A stretch of DNA of 64,000 nucleotides from Marinilabiliaceae bacterium JC040 (GTDB lineage: Bacteria > Bacteroidota > Bacteroidia > Bacteroidales > Marinifilaceae). Positions 36,771-44,638 of the stretch are shown one piece after another. Position 1 is the stretch's first letter; every line of letters starts with the position of its first letter. Where the stretch lies: contig SNAP01000006.1 in assembly GCA_022496785.1 (NCBI GenBank), positions 62,001 to 126,000 of the forward strand, in the 5' to 3' direction. Under the pieces are notes generated by a model, which saw only the letters and a list, made by a program, of their open reading frames with translations, was not told the origin of the DNA and searched no databases. The position numbers and the translations under genes are program-made.

Positions 36771-37859
36771 TTATTTTGCAGTTTTTAATAAAATTTCTAA
36801 CATCCTTTTTGCTACATTTCCATCTGTAGGTCCAATAATCTCTTTTGTGTATTGTTTTCTGATATCTTCTTTTAGATTTGGATTCTTTAAATATTTAACG
36901 ACATTCTTTTTCAGATCTTTATAAGAGTCAACGCATTCTGCAATCTCTTTAAATTTTGTCATATTAGAATCCATTTTTTTGTTTATTTTAGATTTGAATA
37001 GTCTATATTTTAATCTATAATGTAAAAATTGATTACATATCACAGGTTTATCTAAAGCCGCAAATTCAAAAATTGCTGAAGATTCATCTGAAATCATAAT
37101 ATCAGATAAAGCAAAAAATGGCACCAAATTGTATTCTTCAATTCCTGCAACAAATACGTTATTGTATCTATTCCATCTTTCAAGTAACTTTCTTTGTTTT
37201 CTGTATTTTTTCCTCAAATAAGAAAAATAATGAGGTTTTATAAGAATATTATAATTTTCAAATTCTTTAGGAAAATCTTTACTCATTTTTTCTATAGAAC
37301 TAGGGTAGAATGTTGGTGCATAAAGAATTGTTTCTTTATTTGGATCTAAATTGTATTTCTTAAAAAGAAAGTTTCTTTCTTCTTGATCCATATTAATTAC
37401 GTCATCTAATTTAGAAAATCCAACATTTTCAATTACACCTTTATATTCTGGGTATAGTTCTTTTATTTTTCTATATCTAAATTCGCCTTCAACAAAGCGT
37501 ATGTCATATTTATTTTGTTCTTCAGTAAAGTATCCCGATTTAGTGCCTACCCCATGAACAATCAATACAGATTGGTCAAAAGCAATTTTTGTTTCAGGAA
37601 ACGAATTGGATCCAGAAATCAAATAATTACAAGTCGTAAATGCATTTGGATCTTCTTCAACTCTATACACAATGTTATGCTCTTCACAAACTTTTATAGC
37701 AATATCTAGAGTAGGAATTATATCTCTTTTCTTTTTTTTAGGAAGAATGAATAAAAAATCTAAATTTCGTTTTTGTAATTCTTTAGCTAGAGGTAAGAAT
37801 TGTGGGATATAATATAGATAGTCCACCATAAAAATGGCGAAAAAATTTAAGTCCTTCAT
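36771..37859 (-). CDS. CDP-glycerol glycerophosphotransferase family protein (TagB/TagF-like), second copy
   Basis: The 362-residue protein has the same plan as the 27.9 kb gene: H-G-V-G-T-K-S-G-Y in the N-terminal half, L-Y-A-P-T-F-Y-P-S, I-K-P-H-Y and I-M-I-S-D-E-S-S-A-I-F-E-F in the C-terminal half. The two copies are clearly divergent, so they probably do different steps, for instance priming and chain extension, of polyol-phosphate polymer synthesis at the membrane. First gene of the minus-strand polymer operon. Confidence 0.82.
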   Translation of the reverse strand: MKDLNFFAIFMVDYLYYIPQFLPLAKELQKRNLDFLFILPKKKKRDIIPTLDIAIKVCEEHNIVYRVEEDPNAFTTCNYLISGSNSFPETKIAFDQSVLIVHGVGTKSGYFTEEQNKYDIRFVEGEFRYRKIKELYPEYKGVIENVGFSKLDDVINMDQEERNFLFKKYNLDPNKETILYAPTFYPSSIEKMSKDFPKEFENYNILIKPHYFSYLRKKYRKQRKLLERWNRYNNVFVAGIEEYNLVPFFALSDIMISDESSAIFEFAALDKPVICNQFLHYRLKYRLFKSKINKKMDSNMTKFKEIAECVDSYKDLKKNVVKYLKNPNLKEDIRKQYTKEIIGPTDGNVAKRMLEILLKTAK

Positions 37860-37884
37860 ATATGTTACAATTTATATTTCTACA

Positions 37885-37892
37885 CAAAGGTA
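37885..37892 (-). promoter_or_regulatory. -7 promoter box for the minus-strand polymer operon
   Basis: The minus strand reads TACCTTTG, a full match to TAnnTTTG, 25 bases before the first gene. The five minus-strand genes down to 32060 appear to depend on it, as gaps between them are short. Confidence 0.6.
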
Positions 37893-37976
37893 GAAGAAAT
37901 TTTCACTTTTACTTTCTATACTTTTTTATAATTGTATTATTTTTAGGTCTTCGGAAAGATTATTAATGAATTTTTA

Positions 37977-37984
37977 TACTTTTG
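37977..37984 (+). promoter_or_regulatory. -7 promoter box for ffh
   Basis: TACTTTTG matches the -7 consensus. It lies 54 bases before the preferred ffh start and overlaps the upstream in-frame codons, which argues for the internal ATG as the real start. Confidence 0.55.
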
Positions 37985-38038
37985 TATACTAATTATATAA
38001 GAAGAATCTATAGTGTAAATATAAACCATAATATAATA

Positions 38039-39391
38039 ATGTTTGAAAATTTATCTGATAAACTGGACCGATCTTTTAAACTTCTAAAAGGTCAAGGTAA
38101 AATTACGGAAATCAATGTAGCAGAGACGCTTAAAGAAGTTAGAAGAGCTCTTCTTGATGCCGATGTTAATTATAAGATTGCAAAAGATTTTACAAAGACT
38201 GTAAAAGAAAAAGCCCTAGGACAAGATGTTCTAAATGCTGTGAAGCCTAGTGAAATGATGATAAAAATCGTTCATGATGAGTTAGCAGCTTTAATGGGAG
38301 GAGCTAGTGTTGATGTAAATATTGTTGGAAAACCTGCAATTATTTTAATGTCTGGTCTTCAAGGGTCTGGTAAAACAACTTTTACAGGTAAATTTGCAAA
38401 CTTAATTAAGACTAAAAAGGGTAAAAAGCCACTTTTAGTTGCAGGTGACGTTTATAGACCTGCGGCTATCGATCAACTTCATGTACTTGGAGAGCAGATA
38501 GGTGTTGATGTTTACTCAGACAAAGATAATAAAGATCCAGTAAGTATAGCTCAAGCTGCTATAAAGCAAGCAAAAGCAAATGGAAATGATGTTGTTATTG
38601 TCGATACTGCTGGTCGTTTAGCAGTAGATGAAGAGATGATGAATGAGATTGAATCTGTGAAAAAGGCAATTAATCCTACAGAGATTCTTTTTGTTGTTGA
38701 CTCTATGACAGGTCAAGATGCTGTAAATACTGCTAAGGAATTTAATGAAAGATTAGATTTTGATGGAGTAATACTTACAAAATTAGATGGTGATACTCGT
38801 GGTGGTGCTGCTTTATCTATCAGACAAGTTGTAAATAAACCAATTAAGTTTGTAGGTACAGGAGAGAAAATGGATGCTCTTGATATTTTCCACCCTGAAC
38901 GTATGGCAGACCGTATTTTGGGAATGGGAGATATTGTTTCATTAGTTGAAAAAGCCCAAGAACAATACGACGAAAAAGAAGCTAAAAAGCTACAATCTAA
39001 AATTGCTCAAAATAAGTTTGACTTTAATGATTTTGTTGATCAAATAAAGCAAATTAAGAAAATGGGTAATTTAAAAGATCTTGCATCTATGATACCAGGA
39101 GTTGGTAAAGCTCTTAAAAATGTAGATATTGATGATAATGCTTTTAATGGAATTGAAGCTATTATTAATTCAATGACACCATATGAAAGAGAAAATCCTA
39201 CTTTGATTGATGGATCAAGAAGAAGAAGAATTGCTAGAGGTGCTGGGAAACAAGTTTCTGAAATAAACATGCTATTAAAGCAGTTTGAAGAAACAAGAAA
39301 GATGATGAAAATGATGACTGGTGGAGGAGCTGGAATGGCTGGTAGAATGATGGGTAAAGCCATGAAAAGAAAGAAGAAAAAGAGAAAATAA
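38039..39391 (+). CDS. ffh: Signal recognition particle protein Ffh
   Basis: From the ATG at 38039 the protein has 450 residues beginning M-F-E-N-L-S-D-K-L, the standard Ffh start. It has the N domain, the GTPase P-loop G-L-Q-G-S-G-K-T at 106-113, D-T-A-G-R, T-K-L-D-G, and a Met-rich M domain ending in a Lys/Arg tail. It binds signal sequences and 4.5S RNA for co-translational targeting. In-frame codons up to 37982 fall next to the -7 box and are not translated. The SRP RNA gene is not seen here. Confidence 0.96.
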   Translation: MFENLSDKLDRSFKLLKGQGKITEINVAETLKEVRRALLDADVNYKIAKDFTKTVKEKALGQDVLNAVKPSEMMIKIVHDELAALMGGASVDVNIVGKPAIILMSGLQGSGKTTFTGKFANLIKTKKGKKPLLVAGDVYRPAAIDQLHVLGEQIGVDVYSDKDNKDPVSIAQAAIKQAKANGNDVVIVDTAGRLAVDEEMMNEIESVKKAINPTEILFVVDSMTGQDAVNTAKEFNERLDFDGVILTKLDGDTRGGAALSIRQVVNKPIKFVGTGEKMDALDIFHPERMADRILGMGDIVSLVEKAQEQYDEKEAKKLQSKIAQNKFDFNDFVDQIKQIKKMGNLKDLASMIPGVGKALKNVDIDDNAFNGIEAIINSMTPYERENPTLIDGSRRRRIARGAGKQVSEINMLLKQFEETRKMMKMMTGGGAGMAGRMMGKAMKRKKKKRK

Positions 39392-39406
39392 TTAAATACT
39401 ATAAAA

Positions 39407-40285
39407 ATGGAATTAATTAGTGGTAAAGAAATATCAGCAGCTGTAAAAAGTGAAATTGCTGAAGAAGTTGAGCAAATGGTTAGTGCTGGACACAAGCGTC
39501 CACATTTAGCTGTTATTATTGTAGGACATGATGGAGCAAGTGAAACTTATGTTGCAAGTAAAGTTAAATCTTGTGCTCAAGTAGGTTTTAAATCTTCTGA
39601 AATTAGATATGAAGATGATATAACTCAAGAAGAACTATTGAGTACTATTAATAAATTGAATAATGATGATGATGTTGATGGATTTATTGTTCAATTGCCA
39701 TTACCTAAACATATAGATGAAGATACTGTAATCCAAGCTATAGACCCTAATAAAGATGTAGATGGATTCCATCCTATTAGTGTTGGTAAAATGGTTCAAG
39801 GTTTACCTACATTCCTTCCAGCAACCCCTGCAGGTATTGTAGAATTACTTAAGAGATATAAAATAGAAACTTCAGGAAAACACTGTGTTGTTGTTGGTCG
39901 TTCTAATATAGTTGGAACTCCAATGAGTGTTTTAATGTCTCGTAAAGAAGAGTGGGCAAACTGTACTGTTACAATTTGTCATTCAAGAACTAAAAATATT
40001 GAAGAAATAACTCGTCAAGCAGATATACTAATTGTTGCTTTAGGTGTTCCTCATTTCATAAAAGGAGATATGGTAAAAGAAGGAGCTGTTGTTATTGATG
40101 TTGGTATTCATAGAGTGAAATCTGATAAAACAAAATCAGGTTGGAAATTAATTGGAGATGTTGATTTTGATGAGGTATCTAAAAAGTCATCTTTCATTAC
40201 TCCTGTTCCTGGAGGTGTTGGACCAATGACTATTGCTTCTCTTCTTCAAAATACTCTTATTTCTGTTAGAAGAAAAATGAAATAA
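39407..40285 (+). CDS. folD: Methylene-tetrahydrofolate dehydrogenase / cyclohydrolase
   Basis: The 292-residue FolD has Y-V-A-S-K-V-K-S with the catalytic Lys, the V-Q-L-P-L-P-K-H segment, G-R-S-N-I-V-G-T-P and the C-terminal [10 protein letters not shown]. It interconverts methylene- and formyl-tetrahydrofolate, supplying the same one-carbon pool that ThyA and FolA use. It starts 15 bases after ffh and is likely in the same transcript. Confidence 0.96.
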   Translation: MELISGKEISAAVKSEIAEEVEQMVSAGHKRPHLAVIIVGHDGASETYVASKVKSCAQVGFKSSEIRYEDDITQEELLSTINKLNNDDDVDGFIVQLPLPKHIDEDTVIQAIDPNKDVDGFHPISVGKMVQGLPTFLPATPAGIVELLKRYKIETSGKHCVVVGRSNIVGTPMSVLMSRKEEWANCTVTICHSRTKNIEEITRQADILIVALGVPHFIKGDMVKEGAVVIDVGIHRVKSDKTKSGWKLIGDVDFDEVSKKSSFITPVPGGVGPMTIASLLQNTLISVRRKMK

Positions 40286-40303
40286 AATATTCTTTTTAAG
40301 AAT

Positions 40304-40341
40304 AAAAAAAAGGAATACATTTTATATGTATTCCTTTTTTA
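40304..40341. terminator. Two-way terminator between folD and the acyl-CoA ligase gene
   Basis: AGGAATACAT and ATGTATTCCT form a perfect ten-base-pair stem with a five-base loop, extended by the flanking A-run and T-run. It serves both convergent transcripts. Confidence 0.88.
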
Positions 40342-40356
40342 TTGATCCTGATTATA

Positions 40357-42108
40357 TTATTTTGTATATAAGAATCTTTTAATCTTATGAGTTGCAGTCT
40401 TCTGAAAAGGTGTTGGATGTGCAACAACTAACTGAACTTGAGAAAATTTATTCACATTCTGATTTACATACATTTGTAATTCCTTAGAAAGTGTTTCAAT
40501 TCTAGCGTCAACTACCGTTTTAAGCTCATCACTTTTAAGTTCGATTAACTTCTTGAAGTCTTCACTTTTTGTATCTACTATTTGTTTGATTTCTCCACTT
40601 TTAGTATCTACATAATTTCTTACATCTTTTTTAAGCTCTCTATATTTAGTCTCAATTTCTTCCATATTAAAGTTGACAAGAGCAACAAGTTTTCCTTTTT
40701 GCTGAACAACGATAGCCTCATTTACATGTCTAAAATTGTGTATTACTGCTTCAATCTCTTCTGGATATACATTCTCTCCACTTGCTTCAACAATAACATT
40801 CTTTATTCTACCTTTAATTGAAACGTATCCATCTTTATCAAGAGTTCCTAAATCTCCAGTTCTAAACCAACCATCTTCAGTTATAACTTCTTTAGTCAAT
40901 TCAGGTTCTTTATAATATCCCTTCATTAGCATATCTCCTTTAACCCATATTTCTCCTTCTTTAGTTTTAGGATCAGGATTATGAATCTTCATACTAATTT
41001 CTGTTGGAGTTGGGCCAACTGCTCTAAATCTAGTATTCTTAGGAGTTGCTCCTGCAACCATTGGGGCTGTCTCTGTTAAACCATAACCAATAGCGTAAGG
41101 AAATTTAGCTTCTCTAAGGAAAGCTTCGCATTGAGCATCTAATTTAGCTCCACCTACACCAAAAAAGTGAACTTCGCCTCCAAAAGTTTCCATTAATTTC
41201 TTACCAGCCATTCTATGAAGAAATTTTCTAAAGATAGAAAAACGGTATAATTTTGGAATTAATTTACCTTTTGAAAAAGCAGGTTTAATTTTTGATTTAA
41301 AAATCTTTTCTATAATTAAAGGCACTACAAGAAGTATAGTCGGTTTAACTTTCTTCATTGCAGGTATAAGAATAGAAGGAACAGGTGGTTTCTTCAAATA
41401 AAAGATATGTGCTCCATTAAACATAGGTAAAAGTAAACCTAATGTCATCTCAAAAGTGTGAGATAAAGGTAAAATAGATAAAAATCTATCTGATGGTAGT
41501 ACAGGTTGAAACTCTAAACATTTAGTACAGTCAAAACAGAAGTTCTTATGGGTAAGCATTACACCTTTAGATTTTCCTGTTGTTCCTGAAGTATAGATAA
41601 TAGTAGCAAGATCTTCTTCTTCAACTATATGTTCAAATGATGGTTTTGCTTTTTCTATATAAGAAACGCTATCATCACTTTCTTCAAAAGTTGTAAAATC
41701 TTCTATATTAATTCTATATTTTAAATATTCATTCTTAATATCTACAACCTTCTTATACAAATGTTCAGTAGCAAAAATTGCTTTAGATTCTGAATGTTTA
41801 AGAATATTTGTTATTTCATTTGTGGTGAAATCTGGAAGAAGGGGTACAGCTACTGCTCCTATAAAAGTTATAGCTAAATATGAAATGCCGTAATTTGGAA
41901 TATTAGAACTTAATATTGCAACTTTATCTCCTTTTGAAATATTGTTTTTTTCAAGGAATGAAATTACCGACTGCACTCTTTCATCAACTTCTCTATATGT
42001 TATCGGTTTTTCCCCAACAAAGCTCATAGCTTCGTTATCGCTATATTTTCTCAATGATTCATTAAAGAAAGATGGGAAAGTAAAGCGTAATGAATTTTTG
42101 TTTATCAT
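40357..42108 (-). CDS. AMP-forming long-chain acyl-CoA ligase with 11-residue-repeat insert
   Basis: The 583-residue protein has the adenylate-forming motif Y-T-S-G-T-T-G-K-S-K-G, G-Y-G-L-T-E-T, the G-D-x-G hinge region (R-T-G-D-L-G) and C-terminal Lys in K-T-A-T-H-K-I-K-R. It activates fatty acids to acyl-CoA. Just before the last 30 residues lie about five 11-residue repeats (Y-V-D-T-K-S-G-E-I-K-Q, I-V-D-T-K-S-E-D-F-K-K and so on), predicting a long amphipathic helix. The ATG at 42108 is preferred to an in-frame TTG at 42135, which lies inside the -7 box. Monocistronic. Confidence 0.88.
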   Translation of the reverse strand: MINKNSLRFTFPSFFNESLRKYSDNEAMSFVGEKPITYREVDERVQSVISFLEKNNISKGDKVAILSSNIPNYGISYLAITFIGAVAVPLLPDFTTNEITNILKHSESKAIFATEHLYKKVVDIKNEYLKYRINIEDFTTFEESDDSVSYIEKAKPSFEHIVEEEDLATIIYTSGTTGKSKGVMLTHKNFCFDCTKCLEFQPVLPSDRFLSILPLSHTFEMTLGLLLPMFNGAHIFYLKKPPVPSILIPAMKKVKPTILLVVPLIIEKIFKSKIKPAFSKGKLIPKLYRFSIFRKFLHRMAGKKLMETFGGEVHFFGVGGAKLDAQCEAFLREAKFPYAIGYGLTETAPMVAGATPKNTRFRAVGPTPTEISMKIHNPDPKTKEGEIWVKGDMLMKGYYKEPELTKEVITEDGWFRTGDLGTLDKDGYVSIKGRIKNVIVEASGENVYPEEIEAVIHNFRHVNEAIVVQQKGKLVALVNFNMEEIETKYRELKKDVRNYVDTKSGEIKQIVDTKSEDFKKLIELKSDELKTVVDARIETLSKELQMYVNQNVNKFSQVQLVVAHPTPFQKTATHKIKRFLYTK

Positions 42109-42132
42109 ACATTGGATAGTTTGATTACCGCA

Positions 42133-42140
42133 CAAATGTA
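42133..42140 (-). promoter_or_regulatory. -7 promoter box for the acyl-CoA ligase gene
   Basis: The minus strand reads TACATTTG, matching TAnnTTTG, 24 bases before the ATG at 42108. It rules out a start at 42135. Confidence 0.6.
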
Positions 42141-42217
42141 ATCTTTTTATCCAATCTTCAAAAGGACCATTTGATAAATAATGTTAAAATTAGGACTATT
42201 GTTCTGTTTTGGTTGAT

Positions 42218-42257
42218 AAAAAAAAGAACTAAATCATGGGAAATAGTTCTTTTTTTA
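42218..42257. terminator. Terminator after the nrdD-nrdG-transporter operon
   Basis: AGAACTA pairs with TAGTTCT around a 12-base loop, with an A-run on the left and a T-run on the right. It lies just past the transporter stop and before the ligase promoter, so it mainly ends the minus-strand transcript. Confidence 0.75.
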
Positions 42258-42274
42258 TATCGGATTTATATTAC

Positions 42275-43930
42275 TTAACTACAGACAATAACAAATAATT
42301 GTGCTGTCATTATTCTTAGAAACATTGTTAATGGATAAACTGTTGCATAACCTGTTGCTTGAGCTTGACTCTCTGCTAATGAGTTTGCAAAACCAAGGGC
42401 AGGAGGGTCAGTCATTGCTCCAGCTACAATACCACATATTGTAAGATAATTATAACCCATAATTCTTGCAATTATCGATGTTATCATTATTGGTATAAAG
42501 GTGATAACTGCTCCCCACATCATAAATGTTAATCCACCATGTGTTAAAGCATGCCAGAAATTTGCTCCAGCTCCTAAACCTACACATGCTAAAAATAGGG
42601 TAATACCTAATTCTCTTAAAATATAGTTGGCTCCTGTAGAAAGATAAAAATTCATATTTCCTATTCTTACTTTATGGCCAAGGAATAAAGCAACAATTAG
42701 AGGTCCACCAGCTAATCCTAATTTTACAGGAGTAGATAAACCTGGTATAAATATTGGAATACAGCCTAAAATAACACCTACGAAAATACCTGCAAATAAT
42801 GGTATTACATTAGGATGAACTAATTCTTTTATAGAATTACCTATTTCTTTTTTTATTTCAGGCATTGTATCAACTTCACCAATAACTCTAACTCTATCAC
42901 CAAATTCAATACTTGTATTTAAAGATGGCATTATTTCTACACCAGAACGGAAGATTCTAGTAATATTAGCAGAATATCTTCTATAAATACCGAATTGAGA
43001 AATAGTCTTTCCAGCAATCTTATGATTTGTAACAAGAAAATCTTTCATTTGTAACCTACCAGAAAGTTGTTTTCTTGTACATATCTTAACATCGCCTACA
43101 AGTAATTGTAAAACATCAATATTTGGTTTATTTGTAACACCATATACTATATCGTTTTCAATTAATATAGAATCTTCTCTAGGTATAATAAATTCCCCAT
43201 TTCTTTTAATTCTAGAAATAACAATCTTGTTATCTGTGAATTTTCTAAGAAATTCTACCTTCTTATTTATAAGATTCTTATTTGAAATGGTAATAAATAC
43301 AGATTCTAATCTTTGTTGTTGTTCAGATATTTTCTTGTCATAATTGTCAACTTCTTTATTAATATTAATTTTAAAGAAGATTCGTGTGATTATCATTGTA
43401 AAGATAATACCCATAATACCAAATGGATAAGCAATGGCATATCCTGTTCCAGAAATAGCTATTTTATCAGCTGAAGCACCTAAATCTGTAAGAGTCTGTT
43501 GGGCTGCACCCAATCCAGGTGTATTTGTTACGGCTCCACATAAGATTCCAACTAAAGTTGCTGGATCTATACCAGTTACAAAATGGATACCAACAGCAAT
43601 GGCAAATCCTAAGAATATAATTAATGTAGCTAGTGCATTTAATTTAATTCCTTGACTTTTTAATGTTGCGATAAAACCAGGTCCTACTTCTAGACCGATT
43701 GAAAATACGAATAAAATTAGACCAAATTCCTTTACAAAATGTAAAATGTTTTTATCTAAACTTACTCCGAAGTGTCCGATAAGAATACTAGTGAATAATA
43801 CACCAGCAATTCCGATACTGACTTTAAAGATTTTAATCTTACCAATGAGGATACCTGTGAATGCGGCGAGACACAGATACACAATGGAAGCAATGGTTGC
43901 ATTTCCATTAATAATTTCTAATAGATTCAT
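42275..43930 (-). CDS. AspT/YidE/YbjL-type putative transporter
   Basis: The 551-residue membrane protein has the duplicated antiporter domain of this family: about five helices at 10-180, two TrkA-C-like soluble domains in the middle (about 200-370), then five helices at 385-551. Gly-rich repeats such as G-A-V-T-N-T-P-G-L-G-A and G-A-M-T-D-P-P-A-L-G-F occur once per half, as in AspT. AspT exchanges aspartate for alanine; other members lack known substrates. It starts one base after the nrdG stop, so it should be on the riboswitch-controlled transcript. Confidence 0.87.
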   Translation of the reverse strand: MNLLEIINGNATIASIVYLCLAAFTGILIGKIKIFKVSIGIAGVLFTSILIGHFGVSLDKNILHFVKEFGLILFVFSIGLEVGPGFIATLKSQGIKLNALATLIIFLGFAIAVGIHFVTGIDPATLVGILCGAVTNTPGLGAAQQTLTDLGASADKIAISGTGYAIAYPFGIMGIIFTMIITRIFFKININKEVDNYDKKISEQQQRLESVFITISNKNLINKKVEFLRKFTDNKIVISRIKRNGEFIIPREDSILIENDIVYGVTNKPNIDVLQLLVGDVKICTRKQLSGRLQMKDFLVTNHKIAGKTISQFGIYRRYSANITRIFRSGVEIMPSLNTSIEFGDRVRVIGEVDTMPEIKKEIGNSIKELVHPNVIPLFAGIFVGVILGCIPIFIPGLSTPVKLGLAGGPLIVALFLGHKVRIGNMNFYLSTGANYILRELGITLFLACVGLGAGANFWHALTHGGLTFMMWGAVITFIPIMITSIIARIMGYNYLTICGIVAGAMTDPPALGFANSLAESQAQATGYATVYPLTMFLRIMTAQLFVIVCS

Positions 43931-43931
43931 T

Positions 43932-44633
43932 TTATTGATAGTTTATGTTTAGCGAAGGGAAACGTTTGTGAATATCACTACATATTGTTTCTAATTCTTC
44001 TAGAGAATAGGTAGTGAAATTCTTAAACTCATTGTCGTTTATGTTCTCATTATGAAATTGTTGTAGTTTATATTCATTCTCTCCATACATTGCCATTTCA
44101 AGAATATCTTCTTTGCTATGTATTTCTTTAATGAGTGTTGTTCTGAATTCATAATGAATTTGGTGTTTTTTTAATAGTTTAATTGAGAGTGCAATTTTAG
44201 TAATAACTTTATTAATATGATAATTTATTCCTGTTATTTTTGACATTTGTTCACTATTTAAAGGTGCTTTAATGTCCATTGCAACATAATCAATTAGTTT
44301 TTCTTCTAATAATGTTTCTAAAGTATCTGGGTAAGAGCCATTAGTGTCTAGTTTTACTAAAAAGCCCATCTTTTTAATTTTTTTTACAAAATCAATAAGA
44401 TTTGATTGTAAACATGGTTCTCCACCACTAATAACTACTGAATCTAGAAGATTTCTTCTATTTTCGACAAATTTTAATATCTCCTCTTCACTTATTAAAG
44501 GGTTTTTGTTTCCAATTAATTTATAATTATGACAGTATGGACATCTCAAGTTACACCCTTCTGTAAATATTACACAAGAGAGGTGACCTGAGAAATCGCA
44601 TAAACTTGTCTTTATTAAACCAGCTATTTTCAC
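43932..44633 (-). CDS. nrdG: Anaerobic ribonucleotide reductase activating protein
   Basis: The 233-residue radical SAM enzyme has C-N-L-R-C-P-Y-C with Cys27, Cys31 and Cys34 binding the 4Fe-4S cluster, followed by the G-G-E-P motif. It makes the glycyl radical on NrdD. The length and the context fit the longer NrdG form common in Bacteroidetes. It begins 5 bases after nrdD. Confidence 0.94.
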   Translation of the reverse strand: MKIAGLIKTSLCDFSGHLSCVIFTEGCNLRCPYCHNYKLIGNKNPLISEEEILKFVENRRNLLDSVVISGGEPCLQSNLIDFVKKIKKMGFLVKLDTNGSYPDTLETLLEEKLIDYVAMDIKAPLNSEQMSKITGINYHINKVITKIALSIKLLKKHQIHYEFRTTLIKEIHSKEDILEMAMYGENEYKLQQFHNENINDNEFKNFTTYSLEELETICSDIHKRFPSLNINYQ

Positions 44634-44638
44634 ACTGA

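Noticed and set aside
32060-37859. A phosphonate (aminoethylphosphonate) biosynthesis cluster
   Set aside because: No PEP mutase or phosphonopyruvate decarboxylase gene is present in the window; kept only as an alternative reading of the fusion.
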